A DNA stretch of 64,000 bases, from positions 248,001 to 312,000 of the forward strand of contig NZ_JAMQJY010000001.1 of assembly GCF_023703085.1 (NCBI RefSeq), in the 5' to 3' direction. Shown piece after piece: positions 47,037-57,049 of the stretch. Position 1 is the stretch's first letter, and every line of letters starts with the position of its first letter. The translations under genes were made by a program, and so were the position numbers. The notes beneath the pieces were generated by a model. It was not told the origin of the DNA. It did no database searches and saw nothing but the letters and a program-made list of their open reading frames with translations. This DNA comes from Alkalicoccobacillus plakortidis. GTDB taxonomy: Bacteria; Bacillota; Bacilli; Bacillales; Bacillaceae_D.

Positions 47037-48178
47037 ATGTGTTAGGTAAGCAGGAGGCAGACAATGTGATTCATCAGCTACATAAAGATGGTCATCGTGC
47101 TTATTTTGTTGGTGGAGCAGTTCGTGACGAGTTATTACAGCGTCACTCATCTGATATAGACATCACTACATCAGCAAAACCAGCAGAAATTTGTTTGTTG
47201 TTTGCTCGTGCTCATCAGATGAATACACAACATCAAACGGTACTAGTCCGGTCAGGAAATATTCAAGTAGAAGTTACCACAGAGCGTGGTGGATCGCTCG
47301 AAGATGATTTGTTGCATCGTGATTTTACAATGAATGCAATGGCAAAAACAGTTGATGGAACATTAATTGATCCATGTAATGGCCAAAAAGATCTTCAAAA
47401 TAGAATGATTCGTTCTCTACATCCAAAGGAGCGAATGATGGAAGATCCACTTCGTATGCTTCGAGCTATTCGTTTTGTCAGTGAACTCGATTTTGAGATC
47501 GATCCAAAACTTCTTTCCGTATTAAAACAACAAGCATACTTGCTGAAAGAGGTTGCCCAGGAACGAGTCCTTCAGGAATGGGAAAAGCTATTAAAAGGAG
47601 TAGCGACACAAAAAGCGTTTCGTTATTTAAAGCGAACGACGTTGTTTCGCTATTTACCTGGCTTTTCATTGTCCAACAAAGAAATGGAGAAGCTGATTAC
47701 TATGCCCAAATGGGATCAGCCAAACGAATCCATTTTTGCGTGGGTCCTTTTTTTAATATGGATTGACAAAGATTCAGAAGAAACCTTACGTATGCTCCTG
47801 CTATCGAATGAAAAAAAACGTCAGATAAAAGTCCGAATGCAGCTATTCTATACACGGCAGACAGAACAATTAGATGACTGGATGCTTTATCAGTCCGGAT
47901 TCGATGTGGCACAAGATGTGGAAGAGATAAGACGTATACTTGGACTTGATTCAATCGAACCTGATCATATTTCAAAGCGATGGGATGCACTTCCTATACA
48001 GTCACGCCAAGAGCTTTGTATATCGGGTAGGGATCTTCTTAAAAGCCAACAACAAGCTGGACCATGGATCAAACAAGAACTAGAATGGCTTGAATACCAG
48101 GTTATAAATTGTGGGTTACACAATGCAAAGCAAGACCTTCTTCAGTGTATAGAAAGGAAGAGACAAGATGAGAAGTAA
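47033..48178 (+). CDS. cca: CCA-adding tRNA nucleotidyltransferase
   Basis: Adds or repairs the CCA end of tRNAs without a nucleic acid template. The class II head motif is [22 protein letters not shown] (residues 23 to 44, with the DxD metal ligands), then RDFTMNAMA and [17 protein letters not shown]. 381 residues. TTG start overlapping the end of bshA. The gene runs unbroken, unlike many neighbours. Confidence 0.94.
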   Translation: MNVLGKQEADNVIHQLHKDGHRAYFVGGAVRDELLQRHSSDIDITTSAKPAEICLLFARAHQMNTQHQTVLVRSGNIQVEVTTERGGSLEDDLLHRDFTMNAMAKTVDGTLIDPCNGQKDLQNRMIRSLHPKERMMEDPLRMLRAIRFVSELDFEIDPKLLSVLKQQAYLLKEVAQERVLQEWEKLLKGVATQKAFRYLKRTTLFRYLPGFSLSNKEMEKLITMPKWDQPNESIFAWVLFLIWIDKDSEETLRMLLLSNEKKRQIKVRMQLFYTRQTEQLDDWMLYQSGFDVAQDVEEIRRILGLDSIEPDHISKRWDALPIQSRQELCISGRDLLKSQQQAGPWIKQELEWLEYQVINCGLHNAKQDLLQCIERKRQDEK

Positions 48179-49130
48179 GCTCGTTCAAGAACTAGTTGAG
48201 CATCAGGGAACGTATCTCTCCGGAGAATCCTTAAGCCAAGCACTTGGAGTTTCAAGAACAGCCATATGGAAGCAGATTGACGTTTTAAAGAAAAGTGGTT
48301 ATCAGATCGATTCTGTGCCTAAAAAAGGATATCAGCTTCTATCTCGTCCAGATGGCTTGCAGGAGCATGACCTACATCTGTATCTGAAATCAAAAAGACT
48401 AGGTCACACTGTTGCGTATTATGCCTCTGTACCAACAACTCAAGCCATTGCACACGATTTGGCTGAAGCGGGTTCTGAGGAAGGTCATCTTGTAGTCGCA
48501 GATGAACAGACAGGTGGACGCGGTCGATTTGGTCGAAATTGGAGTTCTGCACCTGGTACAAGCATCTCCATGAGTTTGCTTTTGCGACCAAAGCTTGCCC
48601 CGCAACAGGTTCCACAATTAACACTTGTTGCAGCGGTTGCCGTTACAAGAGCCATCGAAAAAGTAACACAGCTTAAAGCAGATATAAAATGGCCGAATGA
48701 TATATTAATAAATGGCAAGAAGATTGTTGGCATTTTAACTGAAATGCAGTCTGAGCCAGGGCTTGCCAAAGTGGTGATTCTTGGGATTGGAATAAATGCA
48801 AACCAATCTGAATCAGAATTAAATCACGATAATAGAAATCGCTCAACCTCTCTAGCAATTGAAGCAGGTACGTCAATTAACCGTGCTAAACTTTTGGCGG
48901 CTGTGCTTGAAGAATTTGAATGGTTATATGATACGTATGTTGAAAAAGGCTTCGCTGAAATTAAATTACTATGGGAAGCGAGATCTATTAGTATCGGTAA
49001 ACAATTAAAGGCACAAACGATAAATGGAACAATTACCGGTTTATCAACGGGAATATCAGCAGAGGGTGCATTATTGTTAGAAGATGATCAGGGCATTATT
49101 CATACTGTTTATTCAGCAGATATCGAATAA
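48168..49130 (+). CDS. birA: Bifunctional biotin ligase / biotin repressor
   Basis: Attaches biotin to acceptor proteins and represses biotin genes. An N-terminal winged helix (GESLSQALGVSRTAIWKQIDVLKKSGYQI-type region, about residues 18 to 46), the biotin-binding GGRGRFGRNWSS near residue 121, KWPNDILINGKKIVGIL, and a C-terminal SH3-like domain. 320 residues. Overlaps the cca stop by 11 bases. A new transcription unit with a long leader (panB) follows. Confidence 0.95.
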   Translation: MRSKLVQELVEHQGTYLSGESLSQALGVSRTAIWKQIDVLKKSGYQIDSVPKKGYQLLSRPDGLQEHDLHLYLKSKRLGHTVAYYASVPTTQAIAHDLAEAGSEEGHLVVADEQTGGRGRFGRNWSSAPGTSISMSLLLRPKLAPQQVPQLTLVAAVAVTRAIEKVTQLKADIKWPNDILINGKKIVGILTEMQSEPGLAKVVILGIGINANQSESELNHDNRNRSTSLAIEAGTSINRAKLLAAVLEEFEWLYDTYVEKGFAEIKLLWEARSISIGKQLKAQTINGTITGLSTGISAEGALLLEDDQGIIHTVYSADIE

Positions 49131-49159
49131 ACGGATGAGTAGTCGATTTCTATTTCATT

Positions 49160-49168
49160 TGTTATAAT
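49160..49168 (+). promoter_or_regulatory. Candidate extended -10 promoter of panBCD
   Basis: TGTTATAAT, a perfect extended -10. The -35 region is weak. The leader would begin near 49175. Confidence 0.45.
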
Positions 49169-49174
49169 TAAAAC

Positions 49175-49351
49175 AGCGGGTTGTATTATTCAGATAAACA
49201 ATACCGTTTTTACGACTAGGAAGACTCATGTGCTGCCTTGATCCAAATGGACAGGGACGGAAGGAATAGCTTGGCTGTCAATTCTGTGTGTAACACAGGT
49301 TTATTTGACTTGCCCACACCCTTCTTTCTCTAGGCAGAGAAGGTTTTTTTG
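49175..49351 (+). promoter_or_regulatory. Structured leader of panBCD with competing hairpins (possible pan-motif or other switch)
   Basis: About 200 bases lie between the promoter and panB. A stem can form from GACAG (near 49251) with CTGTC (near 49275). The second strand of that stem overlaps GTCAA, which can instead pair with TTGAC downstream, around a perfect CTGTGT-GTA-ACACAG hairpin (near 49284-49298). A terminator (49323-49351) closes the leader. Mutually exclusive stems ahead of a terminator are typical of attenuators and riboswitches. A conserved 'pan' RNA motif is known upstream of panB in Bacillota; I cannot confirm identity by eye. Confidence 0.5.
49323..49351 (+). terminator. Terminator at the end of the panBCD leader
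   Basis: CTTTCTCT with AGAGAAGG (one G-T pair) around a short AGGC loop, followed by seven T. It lies about 28 bases before panB, so read-through must be regulated for panB to be made. Confidence 0.7.
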
Positions 49352-49378
49352 CATGTACATGCAGAAAGGGGAAGTGGT

Positions 49379-50215
49379 ATGAAAACAACAGCAGATTTTA
49401 AAAAGAGAAAAAAGAAAAAGAACCGATTTCAATGGTTACAGCATACGATGCACCTTCTGCCAAGTTAGCTGAATCAGCAGGCATTGATGCCATTTTAGTA
49501 GGTGATTCTTTAGGAATGGTTGTACTTGGTTACAACTCAACGATTCCTGTAACGATTGATGATATGGTTATGCACACTAAAGCTGCCCGGAGAGGTGCAC
49601 CTAACACGTTTGTGGTAGCAGATTTGCCTCATCTAAGCTATCACGGCAGTATTGATTCAACACTTGCAAATGTGCGTAGACTTATTCAAGAAGCCGGTGC
49701 AGATGCTGTGAAGCTTGAAGGCGGAGCAACGGTTACAGATGAAATTCGAGCGTTGACGGATGTTGGTGTACCTGTAATGGGACATTTAGGCTTAACTCCC
49801 CAGTCTGTTGCTGTTATGGGTGGATATCGAGTTCAAGGGAAGGATCAAGCTGGAGCTAAAGCGTTACTTAATGATGCCTTAGCTGTAGAAGAAGCCGGTG
49901 CGTTTAGTCTGGTTCTTGAATGTGTTCCTAAAGAAGTGGCTGCACTTATTTCAGAACAGCTAATGATACCTGTTATAGGCATTGGAAGCTGGTCCAAATA
50001 CGGACGGACAGGTGTTAGTGTATCATGATTTAATTGGCTACGGTGATGTGCATGTACCGAAGTTTGTGAAAGCATACGCCAATATCGGTGAGCATATCCA
50101 GTCTGCCTTAGAAGCCTACCACCAAGAGGTGAAGCAGCGTTCGTTTCCTGCCGAAGAGCATAGCTTTACGGTAAAAGAAGAAGTACTGGCTGGTTTATAC
50201 GGAGGAAAGTCATGA
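49379..50215 (+). CDS. panB: 3-methyl-2-oxobutanoate hydroxymethyltransferase (two frameshifts)
   Basis: Makes ketopantoate from ketoisovalerate and methylene-THF, first step of pantothenate synthesis. Signatures: [45 protein letters not shown]. Two breaks. A run of six A at 49408-49413 needs a seventh (giving [19 protein letters not shown]). GGAAGCTGG at 49984-49992 has one base too many (GGAGCTGG gives [20 protein letters not shown]). Corrected length about 278 residues, as in B. subtilis. Stop overlaps panC (ATGA). Confidence 0.93.
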
Positions 50216-51055
50216 AAGTTATTCATACTATTTTTGACCTACAGCAAAATCTTACGAGCTCTAGAAAACAAAATAAGAGCATTGGTTATGTGGCTACAAT
50301 GGGAGCTCTCCATGAAGGTCATTTATCCTTAATAGAAAGAGCACGTAATGATCATGATGTAGTCGTTGTGAGCATTTTTGTTAATCCACTTCAATTTGGT
50401 GAAGGAGAAGATTTTGATTCTTACCCACGTGACTTTGACCGAGATCAACAGCTATGCAAAGAAGCTTGGAGTAGATTTCTTATTTTTCCCTTCTGTTGCA
50501 GAAATGTATCCAGATGAACCATCAGTTGAGATAAAAGTTATCCAAGGTGTAGATGTGTTATGTGGTAAAAGCAGACCTGGTCATTTTGATGGTGTTGCAA
50601 CAGTTGTACTTAAATTGTTTCATATCATATCACCTGATGCAGCGTATTTTGGTCAAAAAGATGCGCAACAAGTAGCGGTTATTAAGCAAATGGTCAAAAC
50701 TCTCTCTATGCCACTTGAAATCGTCGCCTGTCCTACGATTCGTGAAGAGGATGGCTTAGCGAAAAGCTCGAGAAACGTGTATTTAACGGATCAAGAACGA
50801 GCACTTGCTCCACATTTACATCAAACTCTACAACAAGCAAAATCGATGGCACTTTCCGGTTCAAATAGAGAAGAGTTGATGAGCTTTGTGGAAGAGCAAT
50901 TAGCTTCGATTCAATTAGGGAAAATAGATTATGTTGATGTGTTAACATATCCAAAACTAGAACGACCATCTACTCATTCTGGTACGTTAATCATTGCGTT
51001 GGCTTACCATTTCAGTCAGGCTCGATTAATTGATCATGTCTTAATCGATTTATAA
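50212..51055 (+). CDS. panC: Pantothenate synthetase (frameshifted)
   Basis: Joins pantoate and beta-alanine using ATP. The ATP-binding [16 protein letters not shown] (HxGH type) is at residues 28-43, and [14 protein letters not shown] and SSRNVYL follow. The frame breaks at GCTTGG (50464-50469). Reading GCTGG gives [19 protein letters not shown], and the corrected protein has about 280 residues. The ATG overlaps the panB stop. Confidence 0.93.
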
Positions 51056-51068
51056 AGGAGAAATGAAT

Positions 51069-51452
51069 ATGTTTGTAACTATGATGAAATCAAAAATTCA
51101 TCGTGCAACGATTACAGAATCAGATTTAAACTATGTTGGAAGCATCACAATTGATGAGAATATCATGAAAGCTGTCAACATCCTTGAAAACGAAAAGGTA
51201 CAAATTGTTAATAATCATAATGGTGCTAGGTTTGAAACGTATGTTATTAAAGGCGAGGCAGGTAGTGGACAGATTTGTGTAAACGGAGCAGCTGCTCGCC
51301 TTGTTCAGCCCGGAGATACCATTATTATTATTGCGTATGCCATGATGGAAGCATTAGAAGCAAAAGAGTTTAAACCTCAAGTAGCCATTATGAATGCTGA
51401 AAACCAAATTGATCAATTGCTTGGAACAGAACCAGCTTATACCGTCTTATAA
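51069..51452 (+). CDS. panD: Aspartate 1-decarboxylase (self-processing)
   Basis: Makes beta-alanine for pantothenate. The proenzyme cleaves itself between Gly24 and Ser25 (YVGS) to form the pyruvoyl group. I choose the ATG at 51069 because AAAGGAG (51054-51060) is 8 bases away; the ATG at 51063 is 2 bases away. This gives 127 residues, exactly the B. subtilis length, and puts the cleavage serine at 25. [16 protein letters not shown] is typical. Confidence 0.96.
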   Translation: MFVTMMKSKIHRATITESDLNYVGSITIDENIMKAVNILENEKVQIVNNHNGARFETYVIKGEAGSGQICVNGAAARLVQPGDTIIIIAYAMMEALEAKEFKPQVAIMNAENQIDQLLGTEPAYTVL

Positions 51453-51459
51453 AACGCAT

Positions 51460-51510
51460 AAAACCCCTCTACCGATGCAAACTGAGTAAAAGCGTGCGGA
51501 GAGGGGTTTT
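51460..51510 (+). terminator. Terminator after panD
   Basis: A perfect 11-bp stem, AAAACCCCTCT (51460-51470) with AGAGGGGTTTT (51500-51510). Its right arm contains AGAGGGG, which also looks like the ribosome site of the next gene. Confidence 0.75.
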
Positions 51511-51513
51511 ACT

Positions 51514-52495
51514 TTGGAGAATTGGGTTGCAAAATGGGAAGATTCGTATAAGGAAATATGTACCCTCATTCAGAATGGGGAAATAAGTAATATATGGGCG
51601 CAGATTGATCAGCTCGAAAAAAAATCGGCAAAAATTCTTGATTTATGGTCGGTAATGGATGAAAAGCTTGGTACACGTGAAACAGCATCTACAAACCACG
51701 GCTCAAACAGACAATACGATGTACCACTCACTCGGAACGATGTATTTTGAACAAAACCAAATTAAACGGGCCACTATTTCATTAGAGTCAGAAAAAGCAG
51801 AAGGACATCAAGAAGAGTGGAGACGATTATTTCTTGCGTACGCTTATTTAGTAAGTGGATATACAAACGATACCATTGAACAGTTTATTTATCTTATTCA
51901 AACAGCTAAACAAGAAAGTGTACGACATTTTAGTTATGCAGGGTTGGGTTGTTATTTTACTGTAAATGGGAATATTGATCGTGGTGCTGAAATGTTTGAA
52001 CAAGCAAAATCTCTAACACCAACTTCTGATGTCGTGTATAATTTAGGTGTATGTTACTATTTATCCGGAGCCATGCAATTGTCAGCGGAATATTTTAAAC
52101 GATATACCGATCATGTTGAAAAAGACGCAGAAGCAATCTGTTTTCATGGCTTGGTCAGGATTAAATTAAACGAGCAAGAGTATGCAAAAAAATTGTGGAC
52201 ACAAGCTCTAGATGTGTATACATCTGCTGATGACCTTATAAGGTTAGCATTGTTATGTGAATGGTATGGCTTTTTTGAGCTGGCTGTGAATTGTTATAGA
52301 AAAGCGATCGTTCTTGGGGCAGATCGAATTCAAGCTGAACATGGTTTAGCGTGGAACTTAGCACTTGATGATCAGCTGCGAGTAGCCTGGCCGATATTTA
52401 ATCGTTTAATTAAAGAACAACCTCATAACCCACATATCAGAAGGTCACTTCAACATCTTGGCAGATTATTTGAGGAGAAACAAAATACAAAGTAG
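51514..52495 (+). CDS. TPR-repeat protein (frameshifted)
   Basis: A soluble protein of about 326 residues with several TPR-like repeats (YHSLGTMYFEQNQIKRATISL, FSYAGLGCYFTVNGNIDRGAEMF, VVYNLGVCYYLSGAMQLSAEYF, CFHGLVRIKLNEQEYAKKLW). The frame breaks at GCTTGG (51666-51671). Reading GCTGG joins VMDEKLVHVKQHLQTTAQTDN. TTG start at 51514 with the AGAGGGG of the terminator stem as ribosome site. Probably a scaffold; partner unknown. I do not recognise a named B. subtilis counterpart. Confidence 0.7.
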
Positions 52496-52525
52496 CTTAC
52501 GTGAATGGTAAATAGAGGTGGGAAA

Positions 52526-55340
52526 ATGAGTAAGCAATACGTCGTACTTGATCTTGAAACAACGGGTCATTCTCCAAGCTAAAGGAGACCGGATTATTCA
52601 GATCGGAGCAGTGAAAATAAAAAATGACAGCATTATCGATCGCTTTGTAACATTTGTTAATCCAGAGCAGCCCATTAGCCCGTTTATTCAGGAACTGACA
52701 GGCATTTCAGATCATGATGTGATAGAAGCACCCTTATTTCGTGATGTTGCATCAGATTTACTTGACTTCATGAAGGATTGTGCTTTTGTTGCACATAATG
52801 TGCAATTTGATTGGGGGTTTCTTTCTAATCAATTAAAATTAGAAGGGTATGTTGTTCCTAAAACACCCATTTATGACACAGTTGAACTAGCGAGAATTTT
52901 GATGCCTTATGAGGAAAGCTACAAATTAGGTATGCTTGCTGACGGTATGGGTTTTAGCCATGATCGTCCCCATCAAGCTGACAGCGATGCTGAAGCTACA
53001 GCTATGATTTTTTTACATGTTCTAAAAAAACTTAGCCAGTTACCATTGTTGACTTTGCAGCAATTATTGCCATTAAGTAAAAGGTATAAAAGCCATATAG
53101 AGAGTAATATCCAAGAACTAATAGCAGATAAATTAAAGTCAGGGGATACGGGCGAACTCAGCTATGATTGTTTTCGCGGTCTGGCTTTAAAACGAGTATC
53201 AGATCAACAAATAGAAGAGATTCCTGAGCAAAGCACGATTGATCAAGCTAGAGAAACATTTATGACTGGGCATCATTCATTAGCCACAGCCTTTGAACAA
53301 TATGAGCAAAGGCTTGGACAACAGCAAATGATTAACACGATTTATCAAGCTTTTACAGAAAACGAGCACGCCATGATTGAAGCTGGAACGGGAACTGGTA
53401 AAAGTTTGGCCTATCTAATTCCGTCCGCTTTTTATGCATTCGAAAGCAAAAAACCGGTTATTATTAGTACACAAACCATCCCATTACAAGACCAACTGCT
53501 TTCAAGAGATGTTCCGTTACTAAAAAAGCTCTTACCATTTCCCGTGCGTTTTACGTTGTTAAAGGGACGAAGCCATTATTTAGATCTGCGTAAATTTGAG
53601 CTTAGTTTAGACTCATCGCAAGAAAGCTCATATGATGTGATCTTAACAAAGTCACAAATTTTAATATGGTTAACTGAAACCGAATATGGGGATATTGAAG
53701 AGTTGAATTTACCTTCTGGTGGTAGGGGATATTGGTATGAAATTCAAAGCGATGCTGCTTCTGATTTAGGAAGGTATAGTCCTTGGTTCTCAAGATGTTT
53801 TTACCATCGAGCTAGGAAACGTGCTCATGATGCTCATATTATCATTACCAACCACTCGCTTTTATTAACGGACATTGTACATAATCAACAGCTACTTCCA
53901 TCGTACAGTCATGTCGTGATTGATGAAGCTCATCATCTAGAAGACACGGCAAGTGAAAGACTCGGTTTGAAAACAGACTATCTCTCATTCTCATTCCTTC
54001 TTCAACGATTAGGAGATATAAGTGCGGAAGGTATTCTACAGAAAATGGCGACACTAGCCAAAAAAGCAGGCAACGATTCAGAAAAATGGTCTGAATCTGC
54101 ACAGAAGCTTTGCGAAACAAAAGATGAACTCGACGATTTATTTCGTATGATTCATGCGTATGCACTTAAGGCTAAAAAGAAAGCTTCATCAGATACTGGC
54201 CGAACACGATATACGTATCGATCTTTTGATGAAAATAGTGAACTGTGGTCAGCAATTTTAGAGTGTGCAATGAGAGTCCATGCGTCTCTTTCGAATGTTT
54301 GCCTGAATTTAGAATCAATGGTTGCTTCCGTTGAGGCAAAGCGAGAAGAGCTTTCTTATCGCGATCGGGCACTTTGGGCAGATGGAAGTCGAATGATCTC
54401 TTCCTTGCTGGAAGAAGATGAACAGCTCTATGAATTGCTTCTTGAATATGATGAAAATCAGGTATATTGGATTGAAGCTGAACCAAAAGGAGCTAGAAAT
54501 GCGACCTTTTTATATAGTAAACCAATTGATGTATCTGAGCGTTTGGCGGATGACTTTTTTGGTCGTAAAAAAAGTGTCATTCTTACCTCGGCTACCCTAA
54601 CCGTCAACGGTTCTTTTGATTATCAGAAAAACAAGTTGGGACTAGAGGATTTTGGTATTATCACGTCGTTAATTGAATCTCCATTTCAATACCTTACTCA
54701 AGCAAAAGTGTTAATTCCATCTGATTTGCCGGCAATTAAGGATGTAAGTGATGAAGAGTTTGCTGTTGAAGTGGCGATTAAGATTTGGCGAATAGCAGAA
54801 GCAAGCAAGAGTAAATTGATGGTTTTATTCACGTCTTATGAGATGTTACGCACCGTTTATCAATTTGTGAAGGATTTTAATGAACATGAAGTATTTCAAC
54901 TGGTAGGACAAGGCATTACAAGTGGAAGTCGAGCAAAGCTAATGAAAATGTTTAAGCAATCGGACTTAGGCATCTTATTTGGAACGAGTAGTTTCTGGGA
55001 AGGTATTGATTTGCCAGGGGATGAGTTAAAGCACGTCATTATTGTGCGCTTGCCATTTTCGCCACCAGATGAACCTTTATTAAAAGCTCAACTTGAACAA
55101 GCAAAGGAACATGGTCGAAATCCTTTTATGGACGTTTCATTACCTCAAGCGATTATTCGGTTTAAGCAAGGCTTTGGGCGATTAATTCGTACGCAGCATG
55201 ATAAGGGCTGTGTCTTTGTTTTTGACAGACGAATTACCACAACACGATATGGTTCGTTGTTTATTAAATCATTACCTAATGTGCCTGTTCATGAAGGGAA
55301 ACTAGAGGATTTGCTTGAGGAGCACCAGTCCTATTTATAA
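52526..55340 (+). CDS. dinG: DinG-family helicase with N-terminal 3'-5' exonuclease domain (frameshifted near the start)
   Basis: An N-terminal DEDDh exonuclease (VVLDLETTG at residues 5-13, then AHNVQFDWGFL, HQADSDAEATA) is fused to an XPD/DinG-like helicase with Walker A EAGTGTGKSLAYLIP, DEAH box VIDEAHHLED and SFWEGIDLPG. The frame breaks at CCAAGC (52574-52579). Reading CCAGC gives TTGHSPAKGDRIIQIGAVKIKN. Corrected length about 937 residues, as in B. subtilis. ATG at 52526 with AGAGGTGGG upstream. Acts in DNA repair or processing; the exact role in Bacillus is not settled. Confidence 0.93.
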
Positions 55341-55363
55341 AAAAGACAGAGGGGGAACTTTCG

Positions 55364-56681
55364 GTGAATACATTGTTAACAAATGTGCGAATTGCAACAA
55401 TGGATGATTCGTTTTCAATTATTGAATCAGGTTATGTGTTGATCAAAGGCTCTATTTTTTCAAAAGTAGAATCTGGTGAACCAAGCGAAGAAATTAGGAA
55501 TCAAGCAGACAGAATTAGGGATATGGAAGGCAAATGGGTACTTCCTGGCCTTTATAATACTCATGGTCATGCTGCGATGACACTCATGCGTGGTTACGAG
55601 GATGATCTTCCATTAGATCGCTTGGTTAAAGGAAAAAATATGGCCATTTGAAGGTAAACTAGATCAACAAGCCGTCGCTTGCGGGCGAGCATTAGCGATG
55701 GCAGAAATGATTAAATCCGGTACCATTGGTTTTTTGGAGATGTATCATTTAAATATGGATGATTTTGCCGAAGAAATCGAGCGCGTTGGAATGAGAGCTG
55801 TATTGACTCGCTCAGTAATTGGACTTTGTTCTCGTGAAGAACAAGATGCAAAATTAGATGAATCAGCATCATTTGCAACACGTTGGAATGGTGCGGCAAA
55901 TAAACGAATTCACACGATGCTTGCTCCACATGCTCCTTATACTTGTCCAATTGATTATATTGGGCGTATTGTAGAGAGAGCAAGAGATTTAAAGCTACCA
56001 GTCCATATGCATTTAGCTGAAACAAAAAAAGAAATTGACGATTATAAAGCTTCACACGGACTACATCCACTAGACCATCTTCATGAACAAGGCTTACTTG
56101 ACGATATGCAGTGGTTGTTTGCTCATGGTGTTCATTTAGACGAATCACATATTCAATTACTAGCAGAAAAAAATGCTCACGTTAGTCATAATCCAATAAG
56201 TAATTTAAAGTTAGGTTCAGGCATGGCACCTCTAACTCAATTGTTACAAGCTGATGTATCTGTTTCAATTGGATGTGATGGAGTCTCGGCAAACAATACG
56301 TTAGATTTGTGGGAAGAGCTACGCATGGCCGTGTTATTACAAAAGGGCTTAACTCAGCAGGCAGATGCTATCTCTGTGCCAAAAGCCTTACGTATGGCAA
56401 CAAGAGAAGGTGCAACAGCTCTACAAACAGGGCAACCTGCAGTAATTCGTGAGGGTGTTGAGGCAGATTTTATAGTGATTGATCAAACGGCTGCTCATTT
56501 ACAGCCAGAACAGCATCTACATTCACATCTTGTGTATGCTGCGCGTGGATCCGATGTGTGTGATGTTTATGTACAAGGAAAAATTTTGATGGAAAACAGA
56601 GAGCTGAAAACGTTAGATGAAGAGAAAATTCGTTTCGAGGCAAATGATCAATATGAGAAAATTCTTCATTCTTTAACATAA
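55364..56681 (+). CDS. mtaD: Amidohydrolase, likely 5'-methylthioadenosine/S-adenosylhomocysteine deaminase (frameshifted)
   Basis: Metal-dependent hydrolase of the TRZ/ATZ-MtaD type. The metal motif is NTHGHAAMTLMRGY (HxH near residue 69), later HMHLAETKKEI, LFAHGVHL, and SIGCDGVSANNTLDLWEEL. The frame breaks at GCTTGG (55620-55625). Reading GCTGG gives PLDRWLKEKIWPFEGKLDQQ, the conserved sequence, and about 438 residues. GTG start with AGAGGGGG upstream. Deaminating MTA or SAH would fit purine salvage and methyl-cycle upkeep, but substrate cannot be told from sequence alone. Confidence 0.85.
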
Positions 56682-56683
56682 AT

Positions 56684-56716
56684 GGATGCGCGAGGACGTG
56701 TGTGTCACGCGCATCC
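56684..56716. terminator. Perfect hairpin between the mtaD-like gene and the small minus-strand gene
   Basis: GGATGCGCG (56684-56692) pairs with CGCGCATCC (56708-56716), and an inner GAC/GTC also pairs. There is no T run on either side, so it is a weak terminator or RNA-end protector for one or both converging genes. Confidence 0.5.
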
Positions 56717-56756
56717 GAATGAGGTATGGGCGAAGGTTTTTGAATTGGATCAGCCA

Positions 56757-56936
56757 TTACTGTTCGGCAGCAGATTGTTCATGTGATTGAAAATAAGAAT
56801 ACGGAAATTCCGTCTGCCGAATACTTACCGGCCAAAGTGTATCCAGAGTATCACCTTGTCGGCTTAAAAGTGACATTGATTGTTTATGCTGCTGATACCA
56901 ATCGGCTGTTTGCAGGCCGCCTTTGCCTTTTTTCAT
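56757..56936 (-). CDS. Small gene of unknown function, possibly sporulation-controlled
   Basis: On the minus strand an ATG (56936-56934) with an AGGGGGG ribosome site 8 bases upstream opens a 59-residue frame: MKKGKGGLQTADWYQQHKQ at the start, then an aromatic and glutamine-rich chain ending HEQSAAEQ. A sporulation-type promoter lies upstream and the perfect hairpin at 56684-56716 downstream. I do not recognise the family. The plus-strand reading of the same bases lacks a ribosome site and holds an early stop. Small size, soluble, high Gln/Ser content and the promoter suggest a spore or coat component, but that is inference. Confidence 0.6.
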   Translation of the reverse strand: MKKGKGGLQTADWYQQHKQSMSLLSRQGDTLDTLWPVSIRQTEFPYSYFQSHEQSAAEQ

Positions 56937-56965
56937 CTTGCGCGCCCCCCTTCACTGGCGTAAGC

Positions 56966-56995
56966 TTAGTATGAGTCATACTTCATGAGATATAA
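56966..56995 (-). promoter_or_regulatory. Sporulation-sigma-like promoter of the small minus-strand gene
   Basis: On the minus strand TTATATC (56995-56989), 15 bases, CATACTAA (56973-56966). The -10 fits sigma-E or sigma-G patterns (CATACANT, CATNNTA). Confidence 0.4.
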
Positions 56996-57049
56996 CAGGC
57001 AATACCTACAATGTATAGAATTTAATGAGTACACATAGGAGGAAGCATT

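Noticed and set aside
1408..55625. Programmed frameshifting or a wave of pseudogenes as explanation of the CCAAGC breaks
   Set aside because: Insertions occur on both strands relative to the genes, at no shared codon phase, without slippery sequences or downstream structures, and in essential and unrelated genes.
55711..56148. 145-residue minus-strand frame
   Set aside because: Antisense shadow of the mtaD-like gene, without initiation signals and with biased composition.
56726..56973. Plus-strand frame after the mtaD-like gene
   Set aside because: Interrupted by an early TGA, no ribosome site; the minus-strand gene at 56757-56936 explains the open frame better.
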